Shown in pieces: positions 1 to 5,131 of a stretch of DNA of 5,131 bases (position 1 is its first letter; the number at the start of each line of letters is the position of its first letter). The position numbers were made by a program, and so were the translations under genes. The notes below the pieces were generated by a model. The model was not told the origin of the DNA, searched no databases, and saw nothing but the letters and a program-made list of their open reading frames with translations. Source of the stretch: CAZYWA01 sp964650975 [NCBI: uncultured bacterium] (GTDB lineage Bacteria; JADJOY01); contig CAZYWA010000556.1 in the NCBI GenBank assembly GCA_964650975.1, positions 1 through 5,131 of the forward strand, in the 5' to 3' direction.

Positions 1-65
1 CTATGAGAACCGTCCGAGGAAAGCTGGAAAGCCCGGACGCCGATTTGCGTCCGGGAGAGGCTTAG
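1..65 (+). CDS. C-terminal end of an upstream gene (partial), unknown product
   Basis: The frame that starts at base 3 is open to a TAG stop at 63-65 and encodes 20 residues rich in charged and small amino acids, ending LRPGEA. Its 5' part would lie outside the window. An ATG happens to be at 3-5, so a 20-residue leader peptide is an alternative reading. The stop is one base before the ATG of the next gene at 67, and the next gene's ribosome binding site lies inside these codons. That layout is typical of translationally coupled operon genes. Too little is visible to assign a family. The call rests only on the open frame and the stop/start junction. Confidence 0.4.
   Translation, partial: MRTVRGKLESPDADLRPGEA
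32..55 (+). other. Perfect 9-bp hairpin reaching into the ribosome binding site
   Basis: Bases 32-40 (cccggacgc) are exactly complementary to 47-55 (gcgtccggg), with a six-base loop at 41-46. The 3' arm shares bases 53-55 with the Shine-Dalgarno sequence of the gene starting at 67. A competing six-base pairing, 11-16 with 34-39, would prevent this stem from forming. No T-run follows, so it is not an intrinsic terminator. It may modulate translation of the downstream gene, or it may be chance structure inside GC-rich coding sequence. Confidence 0.35.
53..60 (+). promoter_or_regulatory. Ribosome binding site for the membrane protein gene
   Basis: The purine-rich GGGAGAGG at 53-60 is a good match to the anti-Shine-Dalgarno sequence and sits six bases before the ATG at 67. 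It supports that start codon. It lies within the last codons of the upstream frame, consistent with translational coupling. Confidence 0.7.
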
Positions 66-66
66 C

Positions 67-1056
67 ATGAGCGCGTCTTGGTTCGGTGTCTCTTGGAAAG
101 GCCGTGAGGGCCTCAGGGTACGGCAGATCGTGCTCTTCATCACTACCGCGGCGCTGCTTTCGTACATATACAGACGGGGATTCTGGGCACGTTTTGTTCA
201 GTCTCTCAATGAGGGAGAGCGAAATTTGTTTGATGCCCTTGCATTTTTTCTCGGGCTATCCGCCATTGCTGGGATCACGAAACTCGGGCTCAATTACTTG
301 AATACCCCTCGGCTGGCTGCGGAGTCCGTTGACAGTTTGATGGTGCGACTGTCCGAGGTCGAGCGGAATGTACGATCCCAGGCGGCGGGGATCACACCTG
401 CTGATCGTGTGGCACTTGCCGCCGCCGTAAATGACGCGCTGGCCGGCGAATTGGCATCAACCGTCATCACGAAGGTCGAAGAGGCGTACCGTTCGCAGAT
501 TGGTGATCAGTTGCGATTGGACCTGATTCGGGAAGGGGTTACGGGCTCCAATGAACGGCTCGTTCGGGAGCTGCAACTCCTCGGGAGGCGCGGGAACCTG
601 AATCTGGTGATCGGCACGGTCACTACCGGTCTGGCGGCGATGGTGTTGGCCTACACATCACTCAAGGCGCCGATTGGGGCTCCGGCTGCCGCCGAGTTAC
701 TCGCATTCTTCATCCCGCGTCTGGGTGTGGTGATCTTCGTCGAGGTCTTCGCCTTCTTCTTCCTGCGCCTCTACAAAGCGAACCTCGACGACGCGAAGTA
801 CTACCAGCGTGAGCTGCTCTCGCTCGACCTGAAGTCGACTGCGCTGATGACTGCGCTGGTGCGGAATGACGAGGAGTCGATCAAGCGTGTGATCGGCCAG
901 TTCGCGAGGGGCGAGCCGACGAACGAGCTCCTGGGAATCCGTTCCGAGGCCAAGGGCATGGGCATGGGCTTGAGCCTCGACATCCCCGAGCTCACCGAGC
1001 GGGTGCTGAAGGTGATTCTGCGCGAGAGCGGGAAGCGCGAAGGCAAGGCCGAGTGA
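67..1056 (+). CDS. Four-helix membrane protein with soluble middle region, function unknown
   Basis: This 329-residue protein is not one I can assign to a named family. A short basic N terminus leads into a hydrophobic helix at about 20-35 and a second at about 55-76. Next comes a soluble, charged, probably helical or coiled-coil stretch at about 83-172. A third membrane helix lies at about 177-198 and a fourth, very rich in phenylalanine, at about 211-235. A helical cytoplasmic tail of about 95 residues follows, opening with RLYKANLDDAKYYQRE. No signal peptide cleavage site, enzyme motif or nucleotide-binding loop is visible. The ATG at 67 is supported by GGGAGAGG six bases upstream and by an upstream stop one base before it. 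The gene ends convergently to the terminase array, about 285 bases away, so it need not share that array's function. Base composition rises along the gene: 45-50% GC at 181-300 against 62-67% at 841-960, by hand count. The reading frame is well supported; any role, such as membrane sensor, effector or phage-related membrane protein, would be a guess. Confidence 0.85.
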   Translation: MSASWFGVSWKGREGLRVRQIVLFITTAALLSYIYRRGFWARFVQSLNEGERNLFDALAFFLGLSAIAGITKLGLNYLNTPRLAAESVDSLMVRLSEVERNVRSQAAGITPADRVALAAAVNDALAGELASTVITKVEEAYRSQIGDQLRLDLIREGVTGSNERLVRELQLLGRRGNLNLVIGTVTTGLAAMVLAYTSLKAPIGAPAAAELLAFFIPRLGVVIFVEVFAFFFLRLYKANLDDAKYYQRELLSLDLKSTALMTALVRNDEESIKRVIGQFARGEPTNELLGIRSEAKGMGMGLSLDIPELTERVLKVILRESGKREGKAE

Positions 1057-1125
1057 GCGTCGACTGCGGCCAGCCGCGGAGAGATTGCCAAATCGACCTG
1101 CCGCCCCGAGCATCACCCGCACCTC

Positions 1126-1304
1126 ATGTTCGACAAGCCGCAGTCGCTAGGGAAGACGCTCAAGGTCCGTGAGGCGGCGGCCCTCTTGGGTGGAGCGGTT
1201 CCACGTCCCGGATCCTACTGCGCGAACCCGGGCCAGCCCAGGCGCGAGCCGCGCGGGTTGAGGAAATCCCCGCGCACTTCTGCGTCAGCATGTCGCGCCG
1301 GTGA
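1126..1304 (+). pseudogene. Frameshifted excisionase-type helix-turn-helix protein (remnant)
   Basis: The frame from ATG 1126 reads MFDKPQSLGKTLKVREAAALLG, matching in style the start of the small MerR/excisionase-type DNA-binding domain, where a TVREAAALLG-like segment forms the first helix and turn. After the glycine at 1189-1191 this frame loses resemblance. The minus-one frame beginning at 1191 continues WSGSTSRILLRE, then 13 residues, then EIPAHFCVSMSRR, ending at TGA 1302-1304. The spacing fits the usual pattern of this domain: LLG, then a VSRSTV-like recognition helix, RLLREG, a short wing, and an RIP motif. A single one-base loss near 1190 would therefore explain the break and give a protein of about 59 residues. 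No clear ribosome binding site precedes 1126. In temperate phages and mobile elements such proteins direct excision or regulate transcription. The homology is judged by eye; a sequencing error or chance resemblance remains possible. Confidence 0.45.
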
Positions 1305-1314
1305 TCGCGAGACG

Positions 1315-1337
1315 GCTCGCAACCCGGAAGCGCGAGC
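1315..1337 (-). terminator. Weak hairpin just after the terminase array
   Basis: Bases 1315-1320 (gctcgc) pair with 1332-1337 (gcgagc) around an 11-base loop. On the minus strand the stem begins three bases after the TGA of terminase copy A at 1341-1343. The stem is GC-rich but only six base pairs long, and no T-run follows on either strand. It is thus at best an atypical transcription terminator for the array or a 3' end stabiliser. Confidence 0.2.
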
Positions 1338-1340
1338 GAC

Positions 1341-2678
1341 TCACCACCCCCCAATCCGCCCCAGCATCACCCCGAGCGGCTCCCACCGACCCTCCTCGAG
1401 ATCCGCCATCGTCATCCCGCGCCGAGCCAGCTCCTCCCGCAGCGCCTTGTCGCGCCGCTGCAGCTCTGCCTGAATGAGCACCGCCATCCGCGCCTCGCTC
1501 GGCGGCACCCAGTCGGCCCACGACCACCGATTCTTGTTCGCCGTGTAGTGCTGCACCGCCAACGCCAGTGCCATCACGCAGTCATCATGCATGCCGTGCG
1601 GCGCCGAGTAGCGCACGCCGGTCCGGGTGTACTCGTACTCGAACGCCTCCAACTCGGCCCGAATCGGCCCGTCGGGAAACCGCACTTCGCGCCGCTGGAT
1701 CGCCGCTCTGAGCCCATCCATGAGTTGCTGCTTCGACACGCCGGTGAACTTGAATCCCTCGAACACGGTCGACTCACGCTGCAGCCGTTCCACGATCGGG
1801 TCGCCGACGCCGGACGAGTCCGCGAGTGCCGACGCCTCGGTGACAGCGAGGATCTTCGCCTGCGTCTCCTCCCACGGGAGTTGGAACCGTTGCCAGGCAC
1901 GCGTGACGCGCATGCTCTCGTCGAGCGGGATCCCGACGGTCCAGTCGACGCTCTTCGCCAGGTCCCAGCCCCAGACATACGGCTCCGCTTCGGAAGCCGG
2001 CGCCACGCACTCGCGAATCGCATCCAACCCGAACGGGTTCCCCGAGTCCTCGCTCGGCTCGCCCTCGAACTCCTGTCGGTACGCCGGGTCCGGCATGTCG
2101 CGCCGGGCCGCCTCGAGCTCCTCGGGGTTGATGTACGGGTTGAAGCCGGTCGGGAAGCGCCAGCTCATCCACTCGCCGTCTCCGCTCTGACCGCGCTGGT
2201 AGAGGCTCCAGAAGAACCGCCGGCCCTTCGGCGTCCCGAGGAACCAGGCGTCACCCCGCAGGTCGGCGAGGGTGGGCCGTATCGCCTGCTGCCACGCGGT
2301 CTCGAGGTCGCGTACGACGCCGGCCTCGTCGATCACGACGCGCCCGTAGCTTCGCCCACGGCCGGCATCGACGTGGTCGAGGGACCAGAAGTCGATGACG
2401 CCGCCGCCCTGGAGCCGGATCTGCCGCTCCTGGACCGACGACGAGACCGTCATCGACGCGAAGATCAGCTCAACCTCGCGCCACACCTCCAACAAGAGCT
2501 TGTAGGTCGGCGCGAACCACCCGACGGATAGCCCGCGGGCGGCGGCATCGGCGACGCGGTCGATGCCGAGGGTGGTCTTCCCGAACCGGCGCCCGCACAT
2601 GAGCGCGTTGAAGCGCTTCGCTTCGGTGACGACGCGCTGCTGCGCGTGGTGAAGCTTCGGAACCTGGATGCGTGCCAT
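1341..2678 (-). CDS. terL: Phage terminase large subunit, copy A
   Basis: This 445-residue protein is a complete TerL, the motor that in tailed phages pumps DNA through the portal into the procapsid and cuts it. Its N-terminal ATPase shows an adenine-contact glutamine near Q13, Walker A CGRRFGKTT at 28-36, Walker B RVVIDEAG at 113-120 with D117 and catalytic E118, and the coupling motif FLGTPKG at 146-152. The C-terminal RNase H-fold nuclease shows WGWDLAKSVD with D239, DSSGVGDPIVE with D287, and HDDCVMALALA with D365/D366, the three acidic metal-binding positions. Its length fits compact terminases. The ATG at 2676-2678 is backed by a strong GAGGAGG six bases upstream and lines up exactly with the start of copy B. 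It is the last gene of the array, 33 bases after copy B. About 79% of the first 380 residues match copy B (299 of 380, counted by hand without gaps). The tail beyond 380 is unlike the other copies: charged, helical and ending GRIGGW. Family assignment is secure; activity is inferred from intact motifs. Confidence 0.95.
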   Translation of the reverse strand: MARIQVPKLHHAQQRVVTEAKRFNALMCGRRFGKTTLGIDRVADAAARGLSVGWFAPTYKLLLEVWREVELIFASMTVSSSVQERQIRLQGGGVIDFWSLDHVDAGRGRSYGRVVIDEAGVVRDLETAWQQAIRPTLADLRGDAWFLGTPKGRRFFWSLYQRGQSGDGEWMSWRFPTGFNPYINPEELEAARRDMPDPAYRQEFEGEPSEDSGNPFGLDAIRECVAPASEAEPYVWGWDLAKSVDWTVGIPLDESMRVTRAWQRFQLPWEETQAKILAVTEASALADSSGVGDPIVERLQRESTVFEGFKFTGVSKQQLMDGLRAAIQRREVRFPDGPIRAELEAFEYEYTRTGVRYSAPHGMHDDCVMALALAVQHYTANKNRWSWADWVPPSEARMAVLIQAELQRRDKALREELARRGMTMADLEEGRWEPLGVMLGRIGGW

Positions 2679-2684
2679 GGGTGG

Positions 2685-2691
2685 CCTCCTC
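2685..2691 (-). promoter_or_regulatory. Strong ribosome binding site of terminase copy A
   Basis: On the minus strand this reads GAGGAGG and lies six bases before the ATG at 2676-2678. It is the best Shine-Dalgarno sequence in the array. Copy B has only a weak AGG, so copy A may be translated independently and more efficiently. Confidence 0.75.
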
Positions 2692-2711
2692 AGGTCGGGT
2701 CTCGGTCCGCG

Positions 2712-4010
2712 CTAACTGCTCGACCGACCCTCGGCCTGCCTCGAACTCCGTCGAGCCAGGATCTCGCTCATGATCCGCTCGATGCGGGCTTCGCGCTCTC
2801 GGATGAGCTTCTGGATCCGTTCTTCGCTTGGCGGAGCCCACGCCGTAAGCCAGGAGCGGTACTTCTGGCGGTTGGCGTGGTGTTGGACAGCGAGCGCCAA
2901 CGCCATCACACAGTCGTCGTGGATGCCGTGCGGAGCGCTGTAGCGGACCCCACGCGCGGTGAATTCGTACTCGAAGCTCTCAAGCTCGTGACGGATCGGG
3001 CCATCCGGAAACCGCACGTCCCGCCGCTGAATCGCCGTGCGCAACCGATCCATGAGCTGCTGCTTGGATAGGCCCGTGAATCGGAAGCCTTCGAACCGGC
3101 GCGACTGGCGCTGTAGCCGTTCCAGAATCGGATCGCCGACACCCGACGAATCAACCAGCGACGGCGCGTTCGTCTGCCTCAGAATCCGCGCCTCCGTCTC
3201 CTCCCACGGTGCCTGGAACCGCTGCCACCCCGCACACACGACGCCGTTGCGATCGAGCGGGATGCCCACGCTCCAGTCGACAGACTTGGCGAGATCCCAG
3301 CCCCAAACCGCCGGCTCGGCATCCGACTCCGGCGCCACGCACTCCCGGATGGCATCCAACCCGAAGGGGTTCCCCGAATCGTCCGCGGGCACGCCCTCGA
3401 ATTCCTGCCGATACGCCGCGTCCGGCATGTCGCGGCGCGCCGCCTCGATCTCGGTCGGATCGATGTACGGGTTGAACCCCGACGGAATCCTCCAGCTGGC
3501 CCACTCCGCATCGCCGCTCTGACCGCGCTGGTAGAGGTTCCAGAAGTACCTCCGACCCTTCGGCGTCCCGAGAAACCAGGCGTCGCCCTTCAGGTCGGTG
3601 AGCGTGGGTCGAATCGCCTGCTGCCACGACGATTCGAGATCGCGGACCACGCCCGCTTCATCCACGACGACGCGCCCGTACTTCCGGCCACGGCCGGCAT
3701 CGACGTGTTCGAGTGACCAGAAGTCGACCACGCCGCCCCCGACCAGCCGTAGCTGCCGCTCCTGCACGCTGGCCGACACGGTGACGGGGGCAAAGATGAT
3801 CTCCAGCTCGCGCCAGACCTCCAGCAGCAGCTTGTAGGTCGGAGCGAACCACGCCGCCGGGAGTCCGCGCACGACGGCGTCGACCACGCGATCGATCCCG
3901 AGCGTCGTCTTTCCGAACCGGCGCCCGCACAGCAGCACATTGAACCGCTTCGCCTCGGCGACGACGCGGCGCTGAGACTCGTGGAGCCTCGCTACCTGGA
4001 TGTGTGCCAT
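2712..4010 (-). CDS. terL: Phage terminase large subunit, copy B
   Basis: This 432-residue TerL aligns with copy A without gaps from residue 1 to about 380. All motifs stand at the same positions: Walker A CGRRFGKTT at 28-36, Walker B with D117/E118, FLGTPKG at 146-152, and nuclease acids D239, D287 and D365/D366. It is therefore expected to be a full packaging ATPase and nuclease. The ATG at 4008-4010 is chosen because it matches the start of copy A. Only a weak GCAGG precedes it, and copy C ends 13 bases upstream, so translation is probably coupled to that gene. In the block DEAGVVRDLE, seven of ten codons differ from copy A without changing an amino acid, a sign of long divergence under protein-level selection. 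The tail shares a WxPPSEER-like stretch with copy A at about 391-398. It then becomes a different arginine/glutamate-rich helix with a serine-rich end. No frameshift or missing catalytic residue is seen. Confidence 0.95.
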   Translation of the reverse strand: MAHIQVARLHESQRRVVAEAKRFNVLLCGRRFGKTTLGIDRVVDAVVRGLPAAWFAPTYKLLLEVWRELEIIFAPVTVSASVQERQLRLVGGGVVDFWSLEHVDAGRGRKYGRVVVDEAGVVRDLESSWQQAIRPTLTDLKGDAWFLGTPKGRRYFWNLYQRGQSGDAEWASWRIPSGFNPYIDPTEIEAARRDMPDAAYRQEFEGVPADDSGNPFGLDAIRECVAPESDAEPAVWGWDLAKSVDWSVGIPLDRNGVVCAGWQRFQAPWEETEARILRQTNAPSLVDSSGVGDPILERLQRQSRRFEGFRFTGLSKQQLMDRLRTAIQRRDVRFPDGPIRHELESFEYEFTARGVRYSAPHGIHDDCVMALALAVQHHANRQKYRSWLTAWAPPSEERIQKLIREREARIERIMSEILARRSSRQAEGRSSS

Positions 4011-4023
4011 CGATGCCTGCGCG

Positions 4024-5131
4024 TCAGTAGGGCCGGAACCACGCCGGATCCCGCGGCTCCCAGAAGCGTCCCATCGATGGTGGCCGGTTCACGAGCGGCT
4101 CCTTCGGGATGATCATGAACCCGATCGGTCCGGGCCGGCGGATCACCGTGGTGTACTGCTGCACCGCGAGGGCGAGCGCGATCACGCAGTCGTCATGGAC
4201 GCCGTGCGGGGCGCTGTAGCGGACGCCGGTGGATGTGTACTGATACTCGAACGCTTCGAGCTCGGCGCGAATCGGTCCGTCGGGGATGCGCAGCTCACGC
4301 CGCTGGATGACGACGCGCAGGCCGTCCATCAGTTGCTGCTTCGACGTCGCCGTGAACTTGAGTCCCTCGAAGAGGCGCGACTGTCGCTGGAGGTGCTCCA
4401 AGATTGGGTCGCCCACGCCACTCGAGTCGACCAGCGCACGAGCATTGGTGGCGGCCAGGATCAGCGACTCCGTCTCCTCCCACCCGGTCTGCACGCGCTG
4501 CCACCCCCGACACACGCGCATCTCGCGGTCGAGCGGAATGCCCACCGTGTAATCGACCGATTTCGCGAGATCCCAGCCCCAGACCGCGGGCTCCGCCGTC
4601 GACTCCGGTCCTACGCACTCCCGGATGGCGTCGAGGCCGAACGGATTGCCGCAGTCGTCTGCCGGCTCGCCTTCGAACTCCTGCCGGTAGGCGGGCTCGG
4701 GCATGTCCCGCCGCGCTGCAGCCACCTCCGACGGATCGATGTACGGGTTGAAGTCCGACCGGAACCGCCAGCTCGCCCACTCGGGGTCGCCCGACTGCCC
4801 ACGCTGGTAGAGCGCGAAGAAGTAGCGCCGGCCCTTGGGCGTTCCCAGGAACCAGGCATCGCCCTTGAGATCCGTCAGCGTCGGGCGGATCGCTTGCTGC
4901 CAGGAGGTTTCGAGGTCCCGGACCACGCCGGCTTCGTCCACGATGATGCGCGCGTACCGGCGACCGCGGCCCGCGTCAGTCTGGTCCAGGGTCCAGAAGT
5001 CGATGACGCCACCACCGACCACGCGGATCCGGCGCTCCTGGACGCTCGACTCGATCGTCACCGGCGCCAAGATCATCTCCATCTCGCGCCAGACTTCGAG
5101 GAGGAGCTTGTAGGTCGGGGCGAACCAGCCC
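4024..5131 (-). CDS. terL: Phage terminase large subunit, copy C (N terminus outside window)
   Basis: The minus-strand frame is open from the right edge to TGA at 4024-4026. An internal ATG exists at 5080-5082, but the homologous reading continues upstream as GWFAPTYKLLLEVWRE. The true start therefore lies beyond the window, about 52 residues further by comparison with copies A and B. The missing part contains Walker A. What is visible includes Walker B RIIVDEAG, the coupling motif FLGTPKG, and the nuclease segments WGWDLAKSVD, DSSGVGDPILE and HDDCVIALALA with all acidic positions kept. Over the 328 comparable residues it is 254 identical to copy A and 254 to copy B, about 77% each by hand count. 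It is not a recent copy of either. After residue 380 it has a distinct proline- and aromatic-rich tail ending WFRPY, without the charged helix of copies A and B, giving a projected full length near 420 residues. It is the first of the three in transcription order here. Confidence 0.93.
   Translation of the reverse strand, partial: GWFAPTYKLLLEVWREMEMILAPVTIESSVQERRIRVVGGGVIDFWTLDQTDAGRGRRYARIIVDEAGVVRDLETSWQQAIRPTLTDLKGDAWFLGTPKGRRYFFALYQRGQSGDPEWASWRFRSDFNPYIDPSEVAAARRDMPEPAYRQEFEGEPADDCGNPFGLDAIRECVGPESTAEPAVWGWDLAKSVDYTVGIPLDREMRVCRGWQRVQTGWEETESLILAATNARALVDSSGVGDPILEHLQRQSRLFEGLKFTATSKQQLMDGLRVVIQRRELRIPDGPIRAELEAFEYQYTSTGVRYSAPHGVHDDCVIALALAVQQYTTVIRRPGPIGFMIIPKEPLVNRPPSMGRFWEPRDPAWFRPY

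Larger units (their letters stand above)
1341..5131 (-). repeat. Tandem array of three diverged terL genes (continues to window edge)
   Basis: Three homologous genes follow head to tail with a period of about 1.31-1.37 kb (stops at 1341, 2712 and 4024). The homology is confined to the coding sequence for roughly the first 380 residues. The gaps (2679-2711 and 4011-4023) and the 3' ends do not match. The longest exact DNA match I found between copies A and B is 24 bases, at 2182-2205 and 3514-3537. The array is cut by the right edge, so the copy number is at least three. Confidence 0.9.

Noticed and set aside
1-66. Resemblance of the left-edge sequence (gaggaaag) to the conserved 5' part of bacterial RNase P RNA.
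   Set aside because: Only a few bases match, the rest of the RNA is absent, and the stretch is better explained as the end of a coding frame.
1066-1077. Short inverted repeat gcggc/gccgc just after the membrane protein gene as its terminator.
   Set aside because: Only four or five pairs with a very short loop and no T-run; not enough to support a terminator.
1183-1195. Programmed minus-one ribosomal frameshift joining the two halves of the helix-turn-helix gene.
   Set aside because: The junction cttgggtgg has no X-XXY-YYZ slippery heptamer allowing good re-pairing, so a mutation or sequencing error is simpler.
1251-1275. 7-bp perfect stem (1251-1257 with 1269-1275, 11-base loop) as a terminator.
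   Set aside because: It lies inside the helix-turn-helix remnant and has no T-run on either strand. GC-rich coding sequence gives such stems by chance.
1126-1473. The whole 115-codon plus-strand frame as an intact gene.
   Set aside because: Only its first 22 residues look like a real protein. The rest is Arg/Ser/Pro-rich filler that runs into the antisense of terminase copy A.
1548-2531. A 327-codon open frame on the plus strand opposite terminase copy A, with similar antisense frames opposite B (3037-3522) and C (4286-4552).
   Set aside because: The antisense frames share sequence only because they mirror the conserved terminase codons. They have no recognisable domain, are rich in Arg/Pro/Ser as expected from GC-rich antisense, and differ in start and length between copies.
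4024-5082. Starting terminase copy C at the internal ATG 5080-5082.
   Set aside because: Homology to copies A and B continues in frame upstream to the window edge, and the start there would remove Walker A.
1341-5131. CRISPR array, tRNA, rRNA, insertion sequence ends or att sites in the window.
   Set aside because: No short regularly spaced repeats, cloverleaf, rRNA-like or transposase sequence was found. The only long repeat is the diverged terL coding sequence.

Overview
The window is a GC-rich piece of bacterial or phage/prophage DNA. The right three quarters are roughly 65-73% GC by spot counts. Nothing in it allows the organism to be named. Its outstanding content is three consecutive, same-strand genes for phage terminase large subunits (TerL), the ATP-driven motor and nuclease that packages phage DNA. 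A phage or prophage normally carries one terL, so a tandem run of three intact-looking, clearly diverged copies is unusual.

Layout, left to right. Positions 1-65 are probably the last codons of an upstream plus-strand gene cut by the window edge. One base after its stop a plus-strand gene begins (67-1056). It encodes a 329-residue protein of unknown function with four predicted membrane helices and a soluble middle region. Positions 1057-1340 hold no intact gene. They do contain what reads as a small excisionase-type helix-turn-helix protein broken by one frameshift (1126-1304). From 1341 to the right edge, everything is the terminase array on the minus strand, transcribed right to left: copy C (4024 to beyond 5131, N terminus outside the window), then copy B (2712-4010), then copy A (1341-2678). 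The gaps are only 13 and 33 bases, so the array looks like one operon running convergently into the plus-strand genes.

Copies A and B are full length (445 and 432 residues). Each has both halves of TerL: an N-terminal ASCE ATPase (Walker A, Walker B, GTP coupling motif) and a C-terminal RNase H-fold nuclease with its acidic residues. Copy C has every motif that lies inside the window. By ungapped hand alignment the copies are nearly equidistant (A/B about 79%, A/C and B/C about 77% identical). Synonymous differences are frequent and catalytic residues invariant, which suggests old divergence under purifying selection rather than a fresh duplication. The proteins diverge completely after about residue 380, the region that in well-studied TerL proteins often contacts the portal or procapsid. 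No small terminase, portal, capsid or integrase gene is visible, so whether the array belongs to a prophage, a satellite, a gene transfer agent or a domesticated system cannot be decided here.
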